A stretch of 64,000 bases of DNA from the NCBI GenBank assembly GCA_022821545.1, contig JAJEDJ010000030.1:186001-250000 (forward strand), read 5' to 3'. This document shows, in pieces, positions 51,929 to 61,657 of the stretch. A program made the translations under genes and the position numbers. Below the pieces are notes generated by a model. That model was not told the DNA's origin. It did no database searches and worked only from the letters and a program-made list of their open reading frames with translations. Positions within the stretch are counted from its first letter, which is position 1. Each line of letters starts with the position of its first letter. The DNA comes from Caldilineaceae bacterium. Its GTDB lineage: Bacteria; Chloroflexota; Anaerolineae; Caldilineales; Caldilineaceae.

Positions 51929-54019
51929 ATGTTCCGAACACGAACCAGCCGAATGAGCCGCGTCGCCGGGGCCGTATGGGTCCTGCTGCTGGCGCTTGCT
52001 CTGGTCCTGTCGGCCTGCGGCGGCGGGGCGGAGCCTGCTGCCGAAGAGCCGGCCGCAGCAGAAGAAGAGGCCGCGCAGGAGAGCGATGAAGGCGCAGACG
52101 ACGCCATGATGTCGGGCAAAGAAGCGCCCCAACTCGCTGAGATGGTCGCCGCCGGCGATCTGCCCCCCCTTGAAGAACGCATTCCCATCGATCCGCTGGT
52201 CATCGATCTGCCCTGGATCGAAGTTGGGAAATACGGAGGCACGCTGAGGCGCACCACCACCCGCAGCAATCTCCAGGACACCGCCAGCTACATGTACGGC
52301 CACTCACCCCTGCACTGGGAAGAGGGCGGTACCGCGGTCGGTCCGGGACTGGCGAAAGCGTGGGAGATCAACGCCGACGCCACAGAGTGGACCTTTTTCT
52401 TCCGCGAAGGGACCAAGTGGTCCGACGGACATCCCTTTACCGTCGATGACGTTCTCTTCTGGTGGGAGGATATGGCTGCCAACCCGGACCACCCGATGGC
52501 AATGCCTGCATGGACGCTCGTAGGCGGCCAGCCGATGACGGCCGAGAAAGTCGACGACTATACGATTCGCTTCATATTTGCTGCGTCAGCCCCGCTGGTC
52601 GACATCGAACTGGCAGCCTTTGTCAACGGCGGAATCTCAGGCAATTTCGGTCCCTATCCGCGCCATTACCTGGAGCAGTTCCATCCCAAATACTCAGATG
52701 CCGCAGACTACGAGGAGTTTACCGAGAAACAGGACTGGTGGAATAACCCGGACAGGCCCGTCCTGAATGCCTGGATGCCGGTACTGCTTGAGCCTGGCAA
52801 CCGCATGCTTCTCGAGCGCAATCCCTACTACTACGCCGTCGATACCGCCGGCAACCAGTTGCCCTACATCGACAGTATGGAAGTGATCTTCTCCGAAAAC
52901 GCCGAGGTCCTGAAGTTGCGCATCTTCAACGGCGACGTCAACTTCCACGCCCACCCCCATCTATCGCTTCGCGACCTGGCGGTCCTTAAGGAAAATGAGT
53001 CCAAAGGCGACTATCGCGTTCTTCTTTGGGATAACGGAGCCGGCGGCGCGCCGGCATGGGGCGTAAACTGGAACAATCCGGACGACGCCAAGCGCGCGGT
53101 CGTGCGCACAACCCAGTACCGGCGCGCACTGTCCCACGCCATGGACCGCGAGAGAATTCGCAAAATCACGTTCTTAGGCTTGGGAGAGGCCGCCAGCACT
53201 GGAACAATGTCACCCAACTCCGGTCAGTTTAACCGCACGGAAAGGGGCCAGGAGATGCTGGTTGCCTGGCGCGATTCCGCCGTAACCTACGATCCGGAAC
53301 TGGCCGCCAGCCTGCTCGACGAGATTGACGTGACCGACCAGGATGGAGACGGTTTCCGCGATCTTCCCGACGGCTCCCCACTGGAAGTGCGCATCGACTT
53401 TCCGGCCGGCAATACGGCCTTCATTGAGACCGCCGAACTGATGGTTGAGGACTGGAAGGCAATCGGCCTCAACGCATTCGTAAACTCCATTCCGGGTTCC
53501 CAGTTAGGTGTCATGACGACCAGCGCCACCTACGACATTCGCCTCTACGGCGGCGGCGCGCCGGACGGACCGGACCTGCTCACCTATCCTGCCTGGCTGG
53601 TTTCGTACGGTAGCGGCGGACGCTGGGCTCCCTTGTACGGAGCTTGGATGGCGGCAGAAGGCACGCCCAAAGAGGGGACCGAATTGGACCTCGACCCGCG
53701 CGATCGCACGCCTCCGCGTGAGGAGATTCCTGTCGACGATCCCATGTATCGAATGTGGGAACTGTATAAGCAGGCGATTGCCGAGCCCGACGAAGACAAG
53801 CGCGACGAGCTTACCTTCCAGATCATCCAGATCCACATCGACGAAGGTCCCTTCCTGTTGGGCGGCATCGCCGATCCACCCAACATCATTGTGGCGGGCA
53901 ACCAGTTTCTGAACGTACCTACTCGCGATGATCTTCCGCTGGGTGGTTGGCACGGCCCGGGCGTACTCGGCATGCCGGGCGCCATGACCTATCCGGAAGT
54001 TTACTTCGTCGCCGAATAG
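51929..54019 (+). CDS. ABC transporter substrate-binding lipoprotein, family 5 (peptide/oligosaccharide type)
   Basis: 696-residue solute-binding protein of the DppA/OppA type. The signal peptide ends in a lipobox L-S-A-C with C30, followed by an acidic Ala/Glu-rich linker (about 35-60). The core has W-T-F-F-F-R-E-G-T-K-W-S-D-G-H-P-F-T near 155-170 and R-R-A-L-S-H-A-M-D-R-E-R near 390, which are family-5 hallmarks. It is longer than E. coli OppA (~540), as is common for large-ligand members. AAAGGAG precedes the ATG. In this context (sulfatases, sugar dehydrogenases) an oligosaccharide ligand is possible, but that is inference. Confidence 0.88.
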   Translation: MFRTRTSRMSRVAGAVWVLLLALALVLSACGGGAEPAAEEPAAAEEEAAQESDEGADDAMMSGKEAPQLAEMVAAGDLPPLEERIPIDPLVIDLPWIEVGKYGGTLRRTTTRSNLQDTASYMYGHSPLHWEEGGTAVGPGLAKAWEINADATEWTFFFREGTKWSDGHPFTVDDVLFWWEDMAANPDHPMAMPAWTLVGGQPMTAEKVDDYTIRFIFAASAPLVDIELAAFVNGGISGNFGPYPRHYLEQFHPKYSDAADYEEFTEKQDWWNNPDRPVLNAWMPVLLEPGNRMLLERNPYYYAVDTAGNQLPYIDSMEVIFSENAEVLKLRIFNGDVNFHAHPHLSLRDLAVLKENESKGDYRVLLWDNGAGGAPAWGVNWNNPDDAKRAVVRTTQYRRALSHAMDRERIRKITFLGLGEAASTGTMSPNSGQFNRTERGQEMLVAWRDSAVTYDPELAASLLDEIDVTDQDGDGFRDLPDGSPLEVRIDFPAGNTAFIETAELMVEDWKAIGLNAFVNSIPGSQLGVMTTSATYDIRLYGGGAPDGPDLLTYPAWLVSYGSGGRWAPLYGAWMAAEGTPKEGTELDLDPRDRTPPREEIPVDDPMYRMWELYKQAIAEPDEDKRDELTFQIIQIHIDEGPFLLGGIADPPNIIVAGNQFLNVPTRDDLPLGGWHGPGVLGMPGAMTYPEVYFVAE

Positions 54020-54026
54020 GAAAGGA

Positions 54027-54125
54027 CCCTTTCCGTTTCTCTGTCCCTCTGCACGCGCAGCGGTCGAAACAGTGAGCGGGTGAAGGGAAAGGGAGAGAGG
54101 CGGCGTTTCAACGCTCCTCTCTCCC
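54027..54125 (+). promoter_or_regulatory. hairpin region between binding-protein and permease genes
   Basis: A 10-bp perfect stem GGGAGAGAGG (54091-54100) with CCTCTCTCCC (54116-54125), topped by GCGT-TTCA-ACGC, and no T-run after it. CCCTTTCC at 54027-54034 can also pair with GGAAAGGG at 54086-54093, which overlaps the first stem by 3 bp, so the two folds compete. It lies in the 223-bp gap after the binding-protein gene. It probably protects the upstream mRNA or attenuates the permease genes. Confidence 0.6.
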
Positions 54126-54242
54126 TCGTACGTTCAATCTACCGCTCATTCGAGTGACTGCGAGAACGCGTGCAATTCTCCCCTTTCCTGTATACTGTGA
54201 TCGTGTAGAATCCCGGAGCAAGCTGCCCGTTGGAGCCCGCCC

Positions 54243-55226
54243 TTGCAAGGATTTATCGTCCCTCGCTTTCTCTATATGCTCGTCACGATGTTCTTCGTCT
54301 CCATCGTGGGATTCGTGATCATCAACCTGCCGCCCGGCTCCTACCTGGATGTCTATCGCGAACAGCTGGAAGCCCAGGGTACGACAACCACTGCAAGCCA
54401 GCTGGAAACCATCGTGAATCAGTACGGCCTGGATCAGCCGATCTACGTGCAGTACTGGAAGTGGGTTTCCGGCTTTGTCCAGGGCGACTTTGGCCGGTCG
54501 TTCGCCTACAATAAGGACGTTAGCGAGTTGATCTGGGAACGGCTGATCCTGACAATGCTGATCTCAATCACAACCCTCATTGTGACCTGGCTGATCGCGG
54601 TCCCCATCGGCATCTATTCGGCCACCCATCAGTACCAGGCCAGCGATCATTTCTTCACAACCGTCGGCATGATCGGTCTCTCAATCCCAAACTTCCTCCT
54701 TGCGCTCATCTTTATGGTTATCGCAGCCATGGTCTTCGATCAATCCGTAGGAGGACTTTTCTCGCCGGAGTACCAGGACGCCCCCTGGAACTTAGCCAAG
54801 CTGTGGGACCTCTTGAAACACCTGTGGATCCCCGTCCTGGTGGTCGGCACCTCCGGCACTGCCGGACTGATCCGGATGATGCGCGGAAACCTTCTCGATG
54901 TTCTCAAAATCGCCTACATCACCTCTGCGCGCGCTAAGGGTCTCCCCGAACGGCGGGTCATCCTCGTCCACGCAGTGCGAAACGCCATCCATCCTCTTGT
55001 AATGATTCTCGGAACCAGCCTACCGCAAATCATCTCGGGCGCAACCATCGTGTCGATGGTGCTGAGCCTGCCCACTACAGGACCGCTCTACTTCACTGCC
55101 CTTCTCGAACAGGACATGTACCTGGCCGGCACCTTCCTCGTTTTTCTGGCAGGGCTCCTGGTTGTCGGCAACTTCCTGGCCGATATCCTGCTCGTCTGGG
55201 TCGATCCCCGCATCCGCTATACTTGA
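54243..55226 (+). CDS. ABC transporter permease, DppB/OppB type
   Basis: 327-residue permease with about six membrane helices, opening with I-V-P-R-F-L-Y-M-L-V-T-M-F-F-V and the N-terminal family region. The EAA-like loop is A-R-A-K-G-L-P-E-R-R-V-I-L-V-H-A-V-R-N-A near 225-245. The start is a TTG at 54243 with GGAG 7 nt upstream. It pairs with the following permease; their genes are separated by 2 bp. Confidence 0.87.
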   Translation: MQGFIVPRFLYMLVTMFFVSIVGFVIINLPPGSYLDVYREQLEAQGTTTTASQLETIVNQYGLDQPIYVQYWKWVSGFVQGDFGRSFAYNKDVSELIWERLILTMLISITTLIVTWLIAVPIGIYSATHQYQASDHFFTTVGMIGLSIPNFLLALIFMVIAAMVFDQSVGGLFSPEYQDAPWNLAKLWDLLKHLWIPVLVVGTSGTAGLIRMMRGNLLDVLKIAYITSARAKGLPERRVILVHAVRNAIHPLVMILGTSLPQIISGATIVSMVLSLPTTGPLYFTALLEQDMYLAGTFLVFLAGLLVVGNFLADILLVWVDPRIRYT

Positions 55227-55228
55227 CC

Positions 55229-56362
55229 ATGGCGACCAGCGCTCCAGCCGTCAATCTCATAGCCGGTGAAGAGACCCGCCAGACGGCGGCCCTTTCGCCT
55301 GCCCGGCTGATCGGCCGCCGCTTTCTTCGCAACAAGCTTGCAATCGGCGGCGGCGTTATCCTCCTCCTCCTCTACACCTCCGCCATCTTTGCGGACTTCA
55401 TCGCCCCCATCCCTTATACCGAAGTCCACGAAGACTATGTATTCGTGCCTCCCCAGCTGCCCCGCTTTCGCGACGAGCAGGGGAATTTCCACCTCCGCCC
55501 CTTTGTCTACGGCCTGGACAGCGCACTCGACATGGACACCTTTCGCTTTGTATATAGCGAGATTCATGAGGCGAAGTATCCGATAAAGCTATTTGTGGAG
55601 GGATACGAATACAAACTCTTTGGTCTCATACCGTTTAACCGGCACCTCTACGGGGTCGACGCCCCCGGTGTATTCTATCTATTGGGAAGCGATGATCTGG
55701 GCCACGATATGGTAGCTCGCGTTTTCATGGGAGCAAGGATTTCCTTGACAATCGGGCTGGTCGGCGTCGTATTGACCATCATTTTCGGCGCAACGCTGGG
55801 CACAGTCTCTGGCTTTTATGGGGGTGGCCTGGATACGATGATCCAGCGCGTCATCGAATTCCTTATGTCATTTCCCGCCATCCCACTGTGGGCGGCGCTG
55901 GCCGCTGCCATGCCGCCAAACTGGTCCCCGCTGCAGCGCTTTTTCGCCATCTCCGTCATCCTCTCCCTGATCGAGTGGACCGGCTTGGCGCGGCAGGTCC
56001 GCGCCAAGGTGCTCTCATTCCGTGAGATGGAGTACACGCTTGCGGCCAGAGCCGCCGGCGCTTCCGACGCCCGCATCATCTTTCGCCACATGCTGCCCAA
56101 CGCCTTCAGCCATATCATCGTCGTCGCCACCCTCGCCATTCCTGGCATGATTCTCGCCGAAACGGCCCTCAGCTTTCTCGGCCTCGGCATCCAACCGCCT
56201 CAGACCAGTTGGGGCGCCCTCCTCAAGCAAGCCCAGTTGGTGAGCGTCCTCCTGCAGCAGCCGTGGCTCCTGATCCCCGCTTTCTTCGTCATAGCCGCCG
56301 TCCTCACCTTCAACTTTGTCGGCGACGGCCTGCGCGACGCCGTCGATCCGTATTCCCTGTGA
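55229..56362 (+). CDS. ABC transporter permease, DppC/OppC type
   Basis: 377-residue permease. The first helix (G-G-G-V-I-L-L-L-L-Y-T-S-A-I-F) is followed by an unusually long outer region of about 100 residues before the G-S-D-D-L-G-H-D-M motif, which is diagnostic for the DppC branch. The EAA loop is A-R-A-A-G-A-S-D-A-R-I-I-F-R-H-M-L-P-N. No DppD/DppF-type ATPase gene follows; the next gene is a sugar-dehydrogenase lipoprotein 70 bp away. Confidence 0.87.
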   Translation: MATSAPAVNLIAGEETRQTAALSPARLIGRRFLRNKLAIGGGVILLLLYTSAIFADFIAPIPYTEVHEDYVFVPPQLPRFRDEQGNFHLRPFVYGLDSALDMDTFRFVYSEIHEAKYPIKLFVEGYEYKLFGLIPFNRHLYGVDAPGVFYLLGSDDLGHDMVARVFMGARISLTIGLVGVVLTIIFGATLGTVSGFYGGGLDTMIQRVIEFLMSFPAIPLWAALAAAMPPNWSPLQRFFAISVILSLIEWTGLARQVRAKVLSFREMEYTLAARAAGASDARIIFRHMLPNAFSHIIVVATLAIPGMILAETALSFLGLGIQPPQTSWGALLKQAQLVSVLLQQPWLLIPAFFVIAAVLTFNFVGDGLRDAVDPYSL

Positions 56363-56432
56363 GCGAAGCAAGTGTGCGGCTCCTTATTCCGTGTCTGAAT
56401 CGCAAGCGGCCCATCAGGACGCAGAGCCAAGC

Positions 56433-58199
56433 ATGAACTTCCAGGTAAGATCAAGCAGTAAACTGTCAATACTCATCGCCTGTTTCGCTCTCATCCTGAG
56501 CGCCTGCGCTTCACTTTCCAATTCGACCGCATCGGGTTCCGCTCGAACCGACCCTGAGTCCCCGGGTGAGGCTGAGTCGATAGCCAGTCTGACCTTTTCC
56601 GTATCTCCGGGGCGCTCGAGAGATGCCGTACACCTGGTTCAGCCTCCCATTGGCGAGAATGTGGCCCCTTTGGCATCCGGACTCGCCTACATCAGAGGGC
56701 CCGAAGACCACCTTATCGTCGACGAGGAAGCATACTTGGCGATTGACGGCGATACCGAAACCATCTGGAGTTCCAAGCAGCCTGCCCCGCAGTGGTATGC
56801 CATCGTCCTGGACCAGACATACCTTGTTGATAGAGTGGAAATGGTAATCACGCAGGCGCCCCCCGGCCCCACGACCCATGAGATATGGCTGGGCCACGGG
56901 TCCGGCATGCGCACTTTCTACAAACGACTGTCAAATGTCCATACCGAAGACGGCCAGACCCTCGCCGTTCCCGTCGACCCCCCGCAGTCTGTGAACGAGG
57001 TTCTGATTCTCACTCTTAACAGTCCTAGTTGGGTCGCATGGCGTGAATTCAGGGTATTCGGTACGCAGCCTGAAAGCTCCGCGCCGGAAGAGGAGAAGAC
57101 ACCGTTTGCCGTGTCCGAAGTCGCCGCCGGGCTGCAATATCCTGTCCGGGTCACGCATGCCGGCGACGGAAGCGGACGTATTTTCGTGGTCGAACAACCG
57201 GGACGCATCCGCATCGTCGAAGACGGAGTCGCAAGGAACGACCCCTTCCTCGACATCTCGGAACGCGTGAACTGCTGCGTCGGGGAACGCGGCCTGTTCG
57301 GGCTGGCCTTTCCCCCCGACTATTCCAGTTCTCGTCGCTTTTATGTGAGTTACACGAACGGCGATGGCGCCACCACAGTTAGCCGCTTCGCCGCGAGCGA
57401 CGACCCCAATCGAGCGAATGAGAGCAGCGAGGAAATCCTCCTGATCATCGACCAACCTCACGAGAATCACAACGGCGGGCATCTGGTCTTCGGTCCCCAT
57501 GACGGCTTTCTGTACATCGGCAGCGGGGACGGCGGTCTTCCCCGCGATCCCGAAAACCGCGGGCAAACAGGCGATACCTTGTTGGGCAAACTGCTTCGCA
57601 TCGACGTGAAATCAGGCCAGTCCCCCTACGGGATTCCCGCCTCCAATCCCTTTGTCAATGCTGACGGGTACCGGCCGGAGATCTGGGCCTTGGGTCTTCG
57701 CAATCCGTGGGGATTCGCCTTTGACAAGCGGAGCGGCGCCCTCTATCTGCCGGACACGGGCAACTACAACCGCGAGGAGGTGAACTTCCAGCCGGCGGGC
57801 AGTCGCGGCGGGCGGAACTATGGCTGGCCGGTTATGGAAGGGAGCATCTGCTTCGAACACGATACTCTCACCTGCAGCGCGCAAGGCATTACCCTGCCGG
57901 TGGCTGACTACGACCATACCCATGGCTGCGCAATCGTCGGAGGAGCCGTCTACAGCGGTGACGAGTATCCTGACCTGCAGGGCGAGTTCATCGTCGCCGA
58001 TTACTGTACCGGCCGGATTTGGGGCGTGAGGCCCCTTGAGGGAGATGAAGAGTCCAGCGGCCAAATCAGGTGGCGCAGCGCACTCCTGGCCATGGCCGGT
58101 ATGCCCGTTAGCAGCGTAGGCAGCGACGAAGCGGGCAACGTCTACTTCACCGGCCACGCCGAAGACACCGGCGTCCTCTTCATCCTCGCCGAGCGGTAG
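56433..58199 (+). CDS. lipoprotein: discoidin-like domain plus glucose/sorbosone-dehydrogenase propeller
   Basis: 588-residue lipoprotein (lipobox L-S-A-C, C25). Residues about 75-212 form a discoidin (F5/8 C)-like domain (A-I-D-G-D-T-E-T-I-W-S-S, A-P-Q-W-Y-A-I-V-L-D, then W-V-A-W-R-E-F-R-V-F-G). Residues about 226-588 form a GSDH-type six-bladed propeller: A-G-D-G-S-G-R-I-F-V-V-E-Q, C281-C282, H346-N-G-G, the Gly-Asp-Gly-Gly turn, and G-L-R423-N-P-W-G. H346 and R423 match positions thought to serve catalysis in soluble glucose dehydrogenases. PQQ dependence is likely from the family but not shown. The ATG at 56433 starts the signal peptide. Confidence 0.85.
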   Translation: MNFQVRSSSKLSILIACFALILSACASLSNSTASGSARTDPESPGEAESIASLTFSVSPGRSRDAVHLVQPPIGENVAPLASGLAYIRGPEDHLIVDEEAYLAIDGDTETIWSSKQPAPQWYAIVLDQTYLVDRVEMVITQAPPGPTTHEIWLGHGSGMRTFYKRLSNVHTEDGQTLAVPVDPPQSVNEVLILTLNSPSWVAWREFRVFGTQPESSAPEEEKTPFAVSEVAAGLQYPVRVTHAGDGSGRIFVVEQPGRIRIVEDGVARNDPFLDISERVNCCVGERGLFGLAFPPDYSSSRRFYVSYTNGDGATTVSRFAASDDPNRANESSEEILLIIDQPHENHNGGHLVFGPHDGFLYIGSGDGGLPRDPENRGQTGDTLLGKLLRIDVKSGQSPYGIPASNPFVNADGYRPEIWALGLRNPWGFAFDKRSGALYLPDTGNYNREEVNFQPAGSRGGRNYGWPVMEGSICFEHDTLTCSAQGITLPVADYDHTHGCAIVGGAVYSGDEYPDLQGEFIVADYCTGRIWGVRPLEGDEESSGQIRWRSALLAMAGMPVSSVGSDEAGNVYFTGHAEDTGVLFILAER

Positions 58200-58215
58200 C
58201 CCCCGTCCCGACCCG

Positions 58216-61200
58216 ATGCTTTCCCACGTCCAGGAATTCGGCAAAGAAACCTTGAAACTGTTCAATAACAATCCTGACACGGGATTCTGCGGCGTTTTCT
58301 TCCAGAGGTGTATCGGCCTGACTATACTGGGTCTGACCATCGCTCTCGCAGCGGCATGCGTGCCGGCACAGGGCCGGTCCCATCAGTTTCCGTCGGAGAT
58401 TGCCAGCCTGACGGTTTCCCTTTCTCCGGGATCCCCTTGGACTGCATCCCCTTTCGGAACGCCTCCCATCGGAGACAACGTCGCCCCACTCGGTTATGCC
58501 ACCGCTTCCACGAGAGACAGGACCGGCCTGTTAAGAGAAGATGCCGAGACCGCCAGCCTCGCCATTGACGGAGACAACGAAACGGTCTGGAGCTCACAAC
58601 AACCCGCTCCCCAGTGGTTCTCAGTCCTTCTCGATGATCTCTATCGCGTCGACAGAATCCAAATGGTGATTACACAGGCGCCGGCCGGTCCGACGTCCCA
58701 TGAGATCTGGCTGGACAACGGTTCCGGCAGCAGGACTCTGTTCCGGCGCCTTACAAACGTGCCAACCTCCGACGGACAGATCCTGAACGTGGAGTTGGAC
58801 CCGCCCCAAGTTGTGAGCGAGGTCTTCATCCTAAGTCTTCAAAGCCCAAGTTGGGTAGCCTGGCGCGAAGTAAGGGTGTTCGGTCAACCTGTGAGCGACC
58901 CCCTGGCCGCCGGCAACGCACCCCGTCTGACACTTCAACCTGTCGCCCGCGGTCTGGAGCTTCCCGTACGGGTTACACACGCCGGAGACAGCACAGGGCG
59001 TCTATTCGTTGCAGAGAAGAAGGGCCGCATCCGCATCGTCAGGAACGGTTCCGCCCTTGACGTACCTTTCCTCGACATAAGCGACCGTGTCCGCTGCTGC
59101 GCGCAACGCGGACTGATCGACATGGCCTTTCCTCCCTCCTACGCCGAAAAGAGCTACTTCTACGTAAGCTATACCAATGCCGCCGGCCATACCGTCATCA
59201 GCCGCTTCAGGACAACCGAAAACGCCGACAAGGCTGACCCCGACAGCGAGGATGTCGTGCTCACCATCGAGCAACCCGCTGAACACCACAATGGCGGCAG
59301 TATGGCTTTTGGTCCAAGAGACGGGTTTCTGTACGTCTCCAGCGGAGACGGAGGTTCCTTCAGCTATCCTGAAAATCCGGCGCTGGCCACAGACACCTTG
59401 CTCAGCAAACTGCTGCGCATCGACGTGGAGTCCGGCACAAAACCATACCTCGTTCCCGACAGCAATCCCTTCGTCCAGACAGAAGGATTTCGCGACGAGA
59501 TCTGGGCCACGGGCCTTCGCAACCCTGGCAATTTCGCTTTTGATCCGGTAACCGGGGACCTCTTCATACCCGATTCGGGGAACCGGCGTCGTGAAGAAAT
59601 CAACTTTCAGCCGGCGACCAGCGCCGGGGGCGAAGACTACGGCTGGTTCAAAATGGAAGGAAATCTCTGTTTCGATAATTTTGTCGCTCCCTGTAGCGCC
59701 GAAGGCCTTACCTTGCCGGTTGCCGAATATGATCACTCCCTTGGATGTTCCGTCTCAGGGGGCGTCGTCTTCCGCGGCCCGGGTTCCCCGGCCATGCAAG
59801 GACTGTTTCTCTATGCCGACTTTTGCAGCGGCCGCCTCTGGGGACTGAGAAGGCCGGAACAGGAGGAGCAAGACGGGTGGCAGAGTACGCTGCTGATCAA
59901 CGCGCCGATTTCTATCAGCAGCATCGGCCAGGACCAGGAAGGCAACGTGTACGTGACCAGTTTCCAGGATGGTGTCCTCTATTCGCTCGTTGAAGGAATT
60001 TCAACCAGCCCGAAGGTAACCGCAGTTCGTGGGAATGTTGCCCTCCGGGGTTCAGGCCGGGCCTCGTCCGAACCCGATTCCATTGAGTTCGCAATCGACG
60101 GCGATCCGGCGACCGGCTGGGACGCGAACCAGCCTCCGCCGCAGTGGTACTCGGTCCTCCTGGAAGACCTCTACCTGGTTGATCAAATCGAGTTGGATTT
60201 CTTGCGGTACGGAGATGCGCCAGTTGCCCTTGAGGTGTGGTTGGGCAACGGCTCCGGAACTCGCACGCTCTTCAGGCGGCTCAACGACATTCGTCCTGCC
60301 AGAGAAAAGACACTGGCAATCCCTGTTGAACCACCACAGCTGGCAAATGAAGTCCTGGTACTCTCCTTGCAGGGTTCAGAGGATGTCGCATGGCGGGAAG
60401 TAAAGGTGTTCGGAACGCCTTTCAAGACCACGAGGCCTGAATTCACTGCGCCCCAGGTCAGGCTCGAAGAGATTGCCTCCGGCCTGGATCTTCCTGTTCT
60501 GGTCTCACATGCGGGTGACGGCAGCGACCGCATATTCGTGGTCGAGCAAAAGGGACGCATCAGGCTCATCAAGGGAGGCCGCCTCCAGGACGCCCCCTTC
60601 CTTGATATATCGGAACGCGTCGTCTGCTGCGGCGAACAGGGTCTGTTCGGTCTTGCTTTCCCACCTTCCTATGCTGACAACCAGCACTTCTATGTGAGCT
60701 ACTCCAACCTGGACGGGGACACCATTGTCAGCCGTTTCAAGACGTCAGACGACCCGGACAGGGCCGTAACTGGAAGCGAAGAGTTCCTGCTGAAAATCGC
60801 CCAACCTTATAAGGTTCACAACGGCGGCCACCTCGCCTTCGGTCCCCGGGACGGTTACCTTTATATCGGCAGCGGGGATGGCGGCACCTTCCGCGATCCC
60901 GACAACATGGCGCAGAGAACTGACACGCTACTGGGAAAAATCCTGCGAATCGACGTTGAGTCCGGCGCCGAACCCTACGCCGTCCCAATTGACAATCCCT
61001 TTACACATTCCGAAGACGTTCGCGCCGAGATCTGGGCGCTGGGTCTGCGCAATCCCTGGGGTTTCGCCTTCGATCGACTAACCGGAGATCTCTTCATTCC
61101 CGACGTGGGAGGCAGTTTGCGGGAAGAGGTCAACCATCAGCCTGCGGACGGTTCAGCCGGAAAGAATTACGGCTGGGCCGTCATGGAGGGAAACATCTGC

Positions 61201-61542
61201 TTCGAGGACAGTTCCCTTGTCTGCAGCGCCGAAGACTTGACGCTTCCCGTTGCCGAATACGATCACTCCCGCGGCTGTGCAGTCGTTGGCGGGGCTGTCT
61301 CCAGGGGTTCAGCCTCCAGCGCACTCGATGGGATGTTTCTTTACGCCGATTTCTGTCGAGGTGACATTTGGGGACTCTGGCGAACGGAAAATGCCGCGAC
61401 TAAAGGCGCAGAAGGAATGTGGCGCAGTTCCCTCCTCACGAACGCCGGCTTCCCTGTCAGCAGCATCGGCTCAGATGAAGAAGGCAACGTCTACGCCGCC
61501 GGCTACCAGAATGGTACAATCTTCCTGATCACGGCGAGATAG
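58216..61542 (+). CDS. double-module lipoprotein: (discoidin-like + GSDH propeller) twice
   Basis: 1108-residue protein with lipobox L-A-A-A-C (C48). Module 1 has a discoidin-like domain (about 85-225) and a propeller (about 235-592) with C294-C295 and H358-N-G-G. Module 2 has a discoidin-like domain (about 603-735) and a propeller (about 745-1108) with C804-C805 and H868-N-G-G. Both propellers keep G-L-R-N-P and the A-E-Y-D-H-x-x-G-C motif. Module 1 has S-S-G-D-G-G and N-P-G-N where the other modules have I-G-S-G-D-G-G or I-G-M-G-D-G-G and N-P-W-G, so it may be less active. It lies 16 bp after the single-module gene. Confidence 0.83.
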   Translation: MLSHVQEFGKETLKLFNNNPDTGFCGVFFQRCIGLTILGLTIALAAACVPAQGRSHQFPSEIASLTVSLSPGSPWTASPFGTPPIGDNVAPLGYATASTRDRTGLLREDAETASLAIDGDNETVWSSQQPAPQWFSVLLDDLYRVDRIQMVITQAPAGPTSHEIWLDNGSGSRTLFRRLTNVPTSDGQILNVELDPPQVVSEVFILSLQSPSWVAWREVRVFGQPVSDPLAAGNAPRLTLQPVARGLELPVRVTHAGDSTGRLFVAEKKGRIRIVRNGSALDVPFLDISDRVRCCAQRGLIDMAFPPSYAEKSYFYVSYTNAAGHTVISRFRTTENADKADPDSEDVVLTIEQPAEHHNGGSMAFGPRDGFLYVSSGDGGSFSYPENPALATDTLLSKLLRIDVESGTKPYLVPDSNPFVQTEGFRDEIWATGLRNPGNFAFDPVTGDLFIPDSGNRRREEINFQPATSAGGEDYGWFKMEGNLCFDNFVAPCSAEGLTLPVAEYDHSLGCSVSGGVVFRGPGSPAMQGLFLYADFCSGRLWGLRRPEQEEQDGWQSTLLINAPISISSIGQDQEGNVYVTSFQDGVLYSLVEGISTSPKVTAVRGNVALRGSGRASSEPDSIEFAIDGDPATGWDANQPPPQWYSVLLEDLYLVDQIELDFLRYGDAPVALEVWLGNGSGTRTLFRRLNDIRPAREKTLAIPVEPPQLANEVLVLSLQGSEDVAWREVKVFGTPFKTTRPEFTAPQVRLEEIASGLDLPVLVSHAGDGSDRIFVVEQKGRIRLIKGGRLQDAPFLDISERVVCCGEQGLFGLAFPPSYADNQHFYVSYSNLDGDTIVSRFKTSDDPDRAVTGSEEFLLKIAQPYKVHNGGHLAFGPRDGYLYIGSGDGGTFRDPDNMAQRTDTLLGKILRIDVESGAEPYAVPIDNPFTHSEDVRAEIWALGLRNPWGFAFDRLTGDLFIPDVGGSLREEVNHQPADGSAGKNYGWAVMEGNICFEDSSLVCSAEDLTLPVAEYDHSRGCAVVGGAVSRGSASSALDGMFLYADFCRGDIWGLWRTENAATKGAEGMWRSSLLTNAGFPVSSIGSDEEGNVYAAGYQNGTIFLITAR

Positions 61543-61657
61543 ACCGACGGCCTGCATAGCTGTGTCAACCGCGCTTTCCGTTGCGCATCCTTGTTCGATC
61601 TTCGGTCAGCCGAGTTTTCAAATAGGACATCCTAGGAACCCAGCTTTTGAGCCGCCC

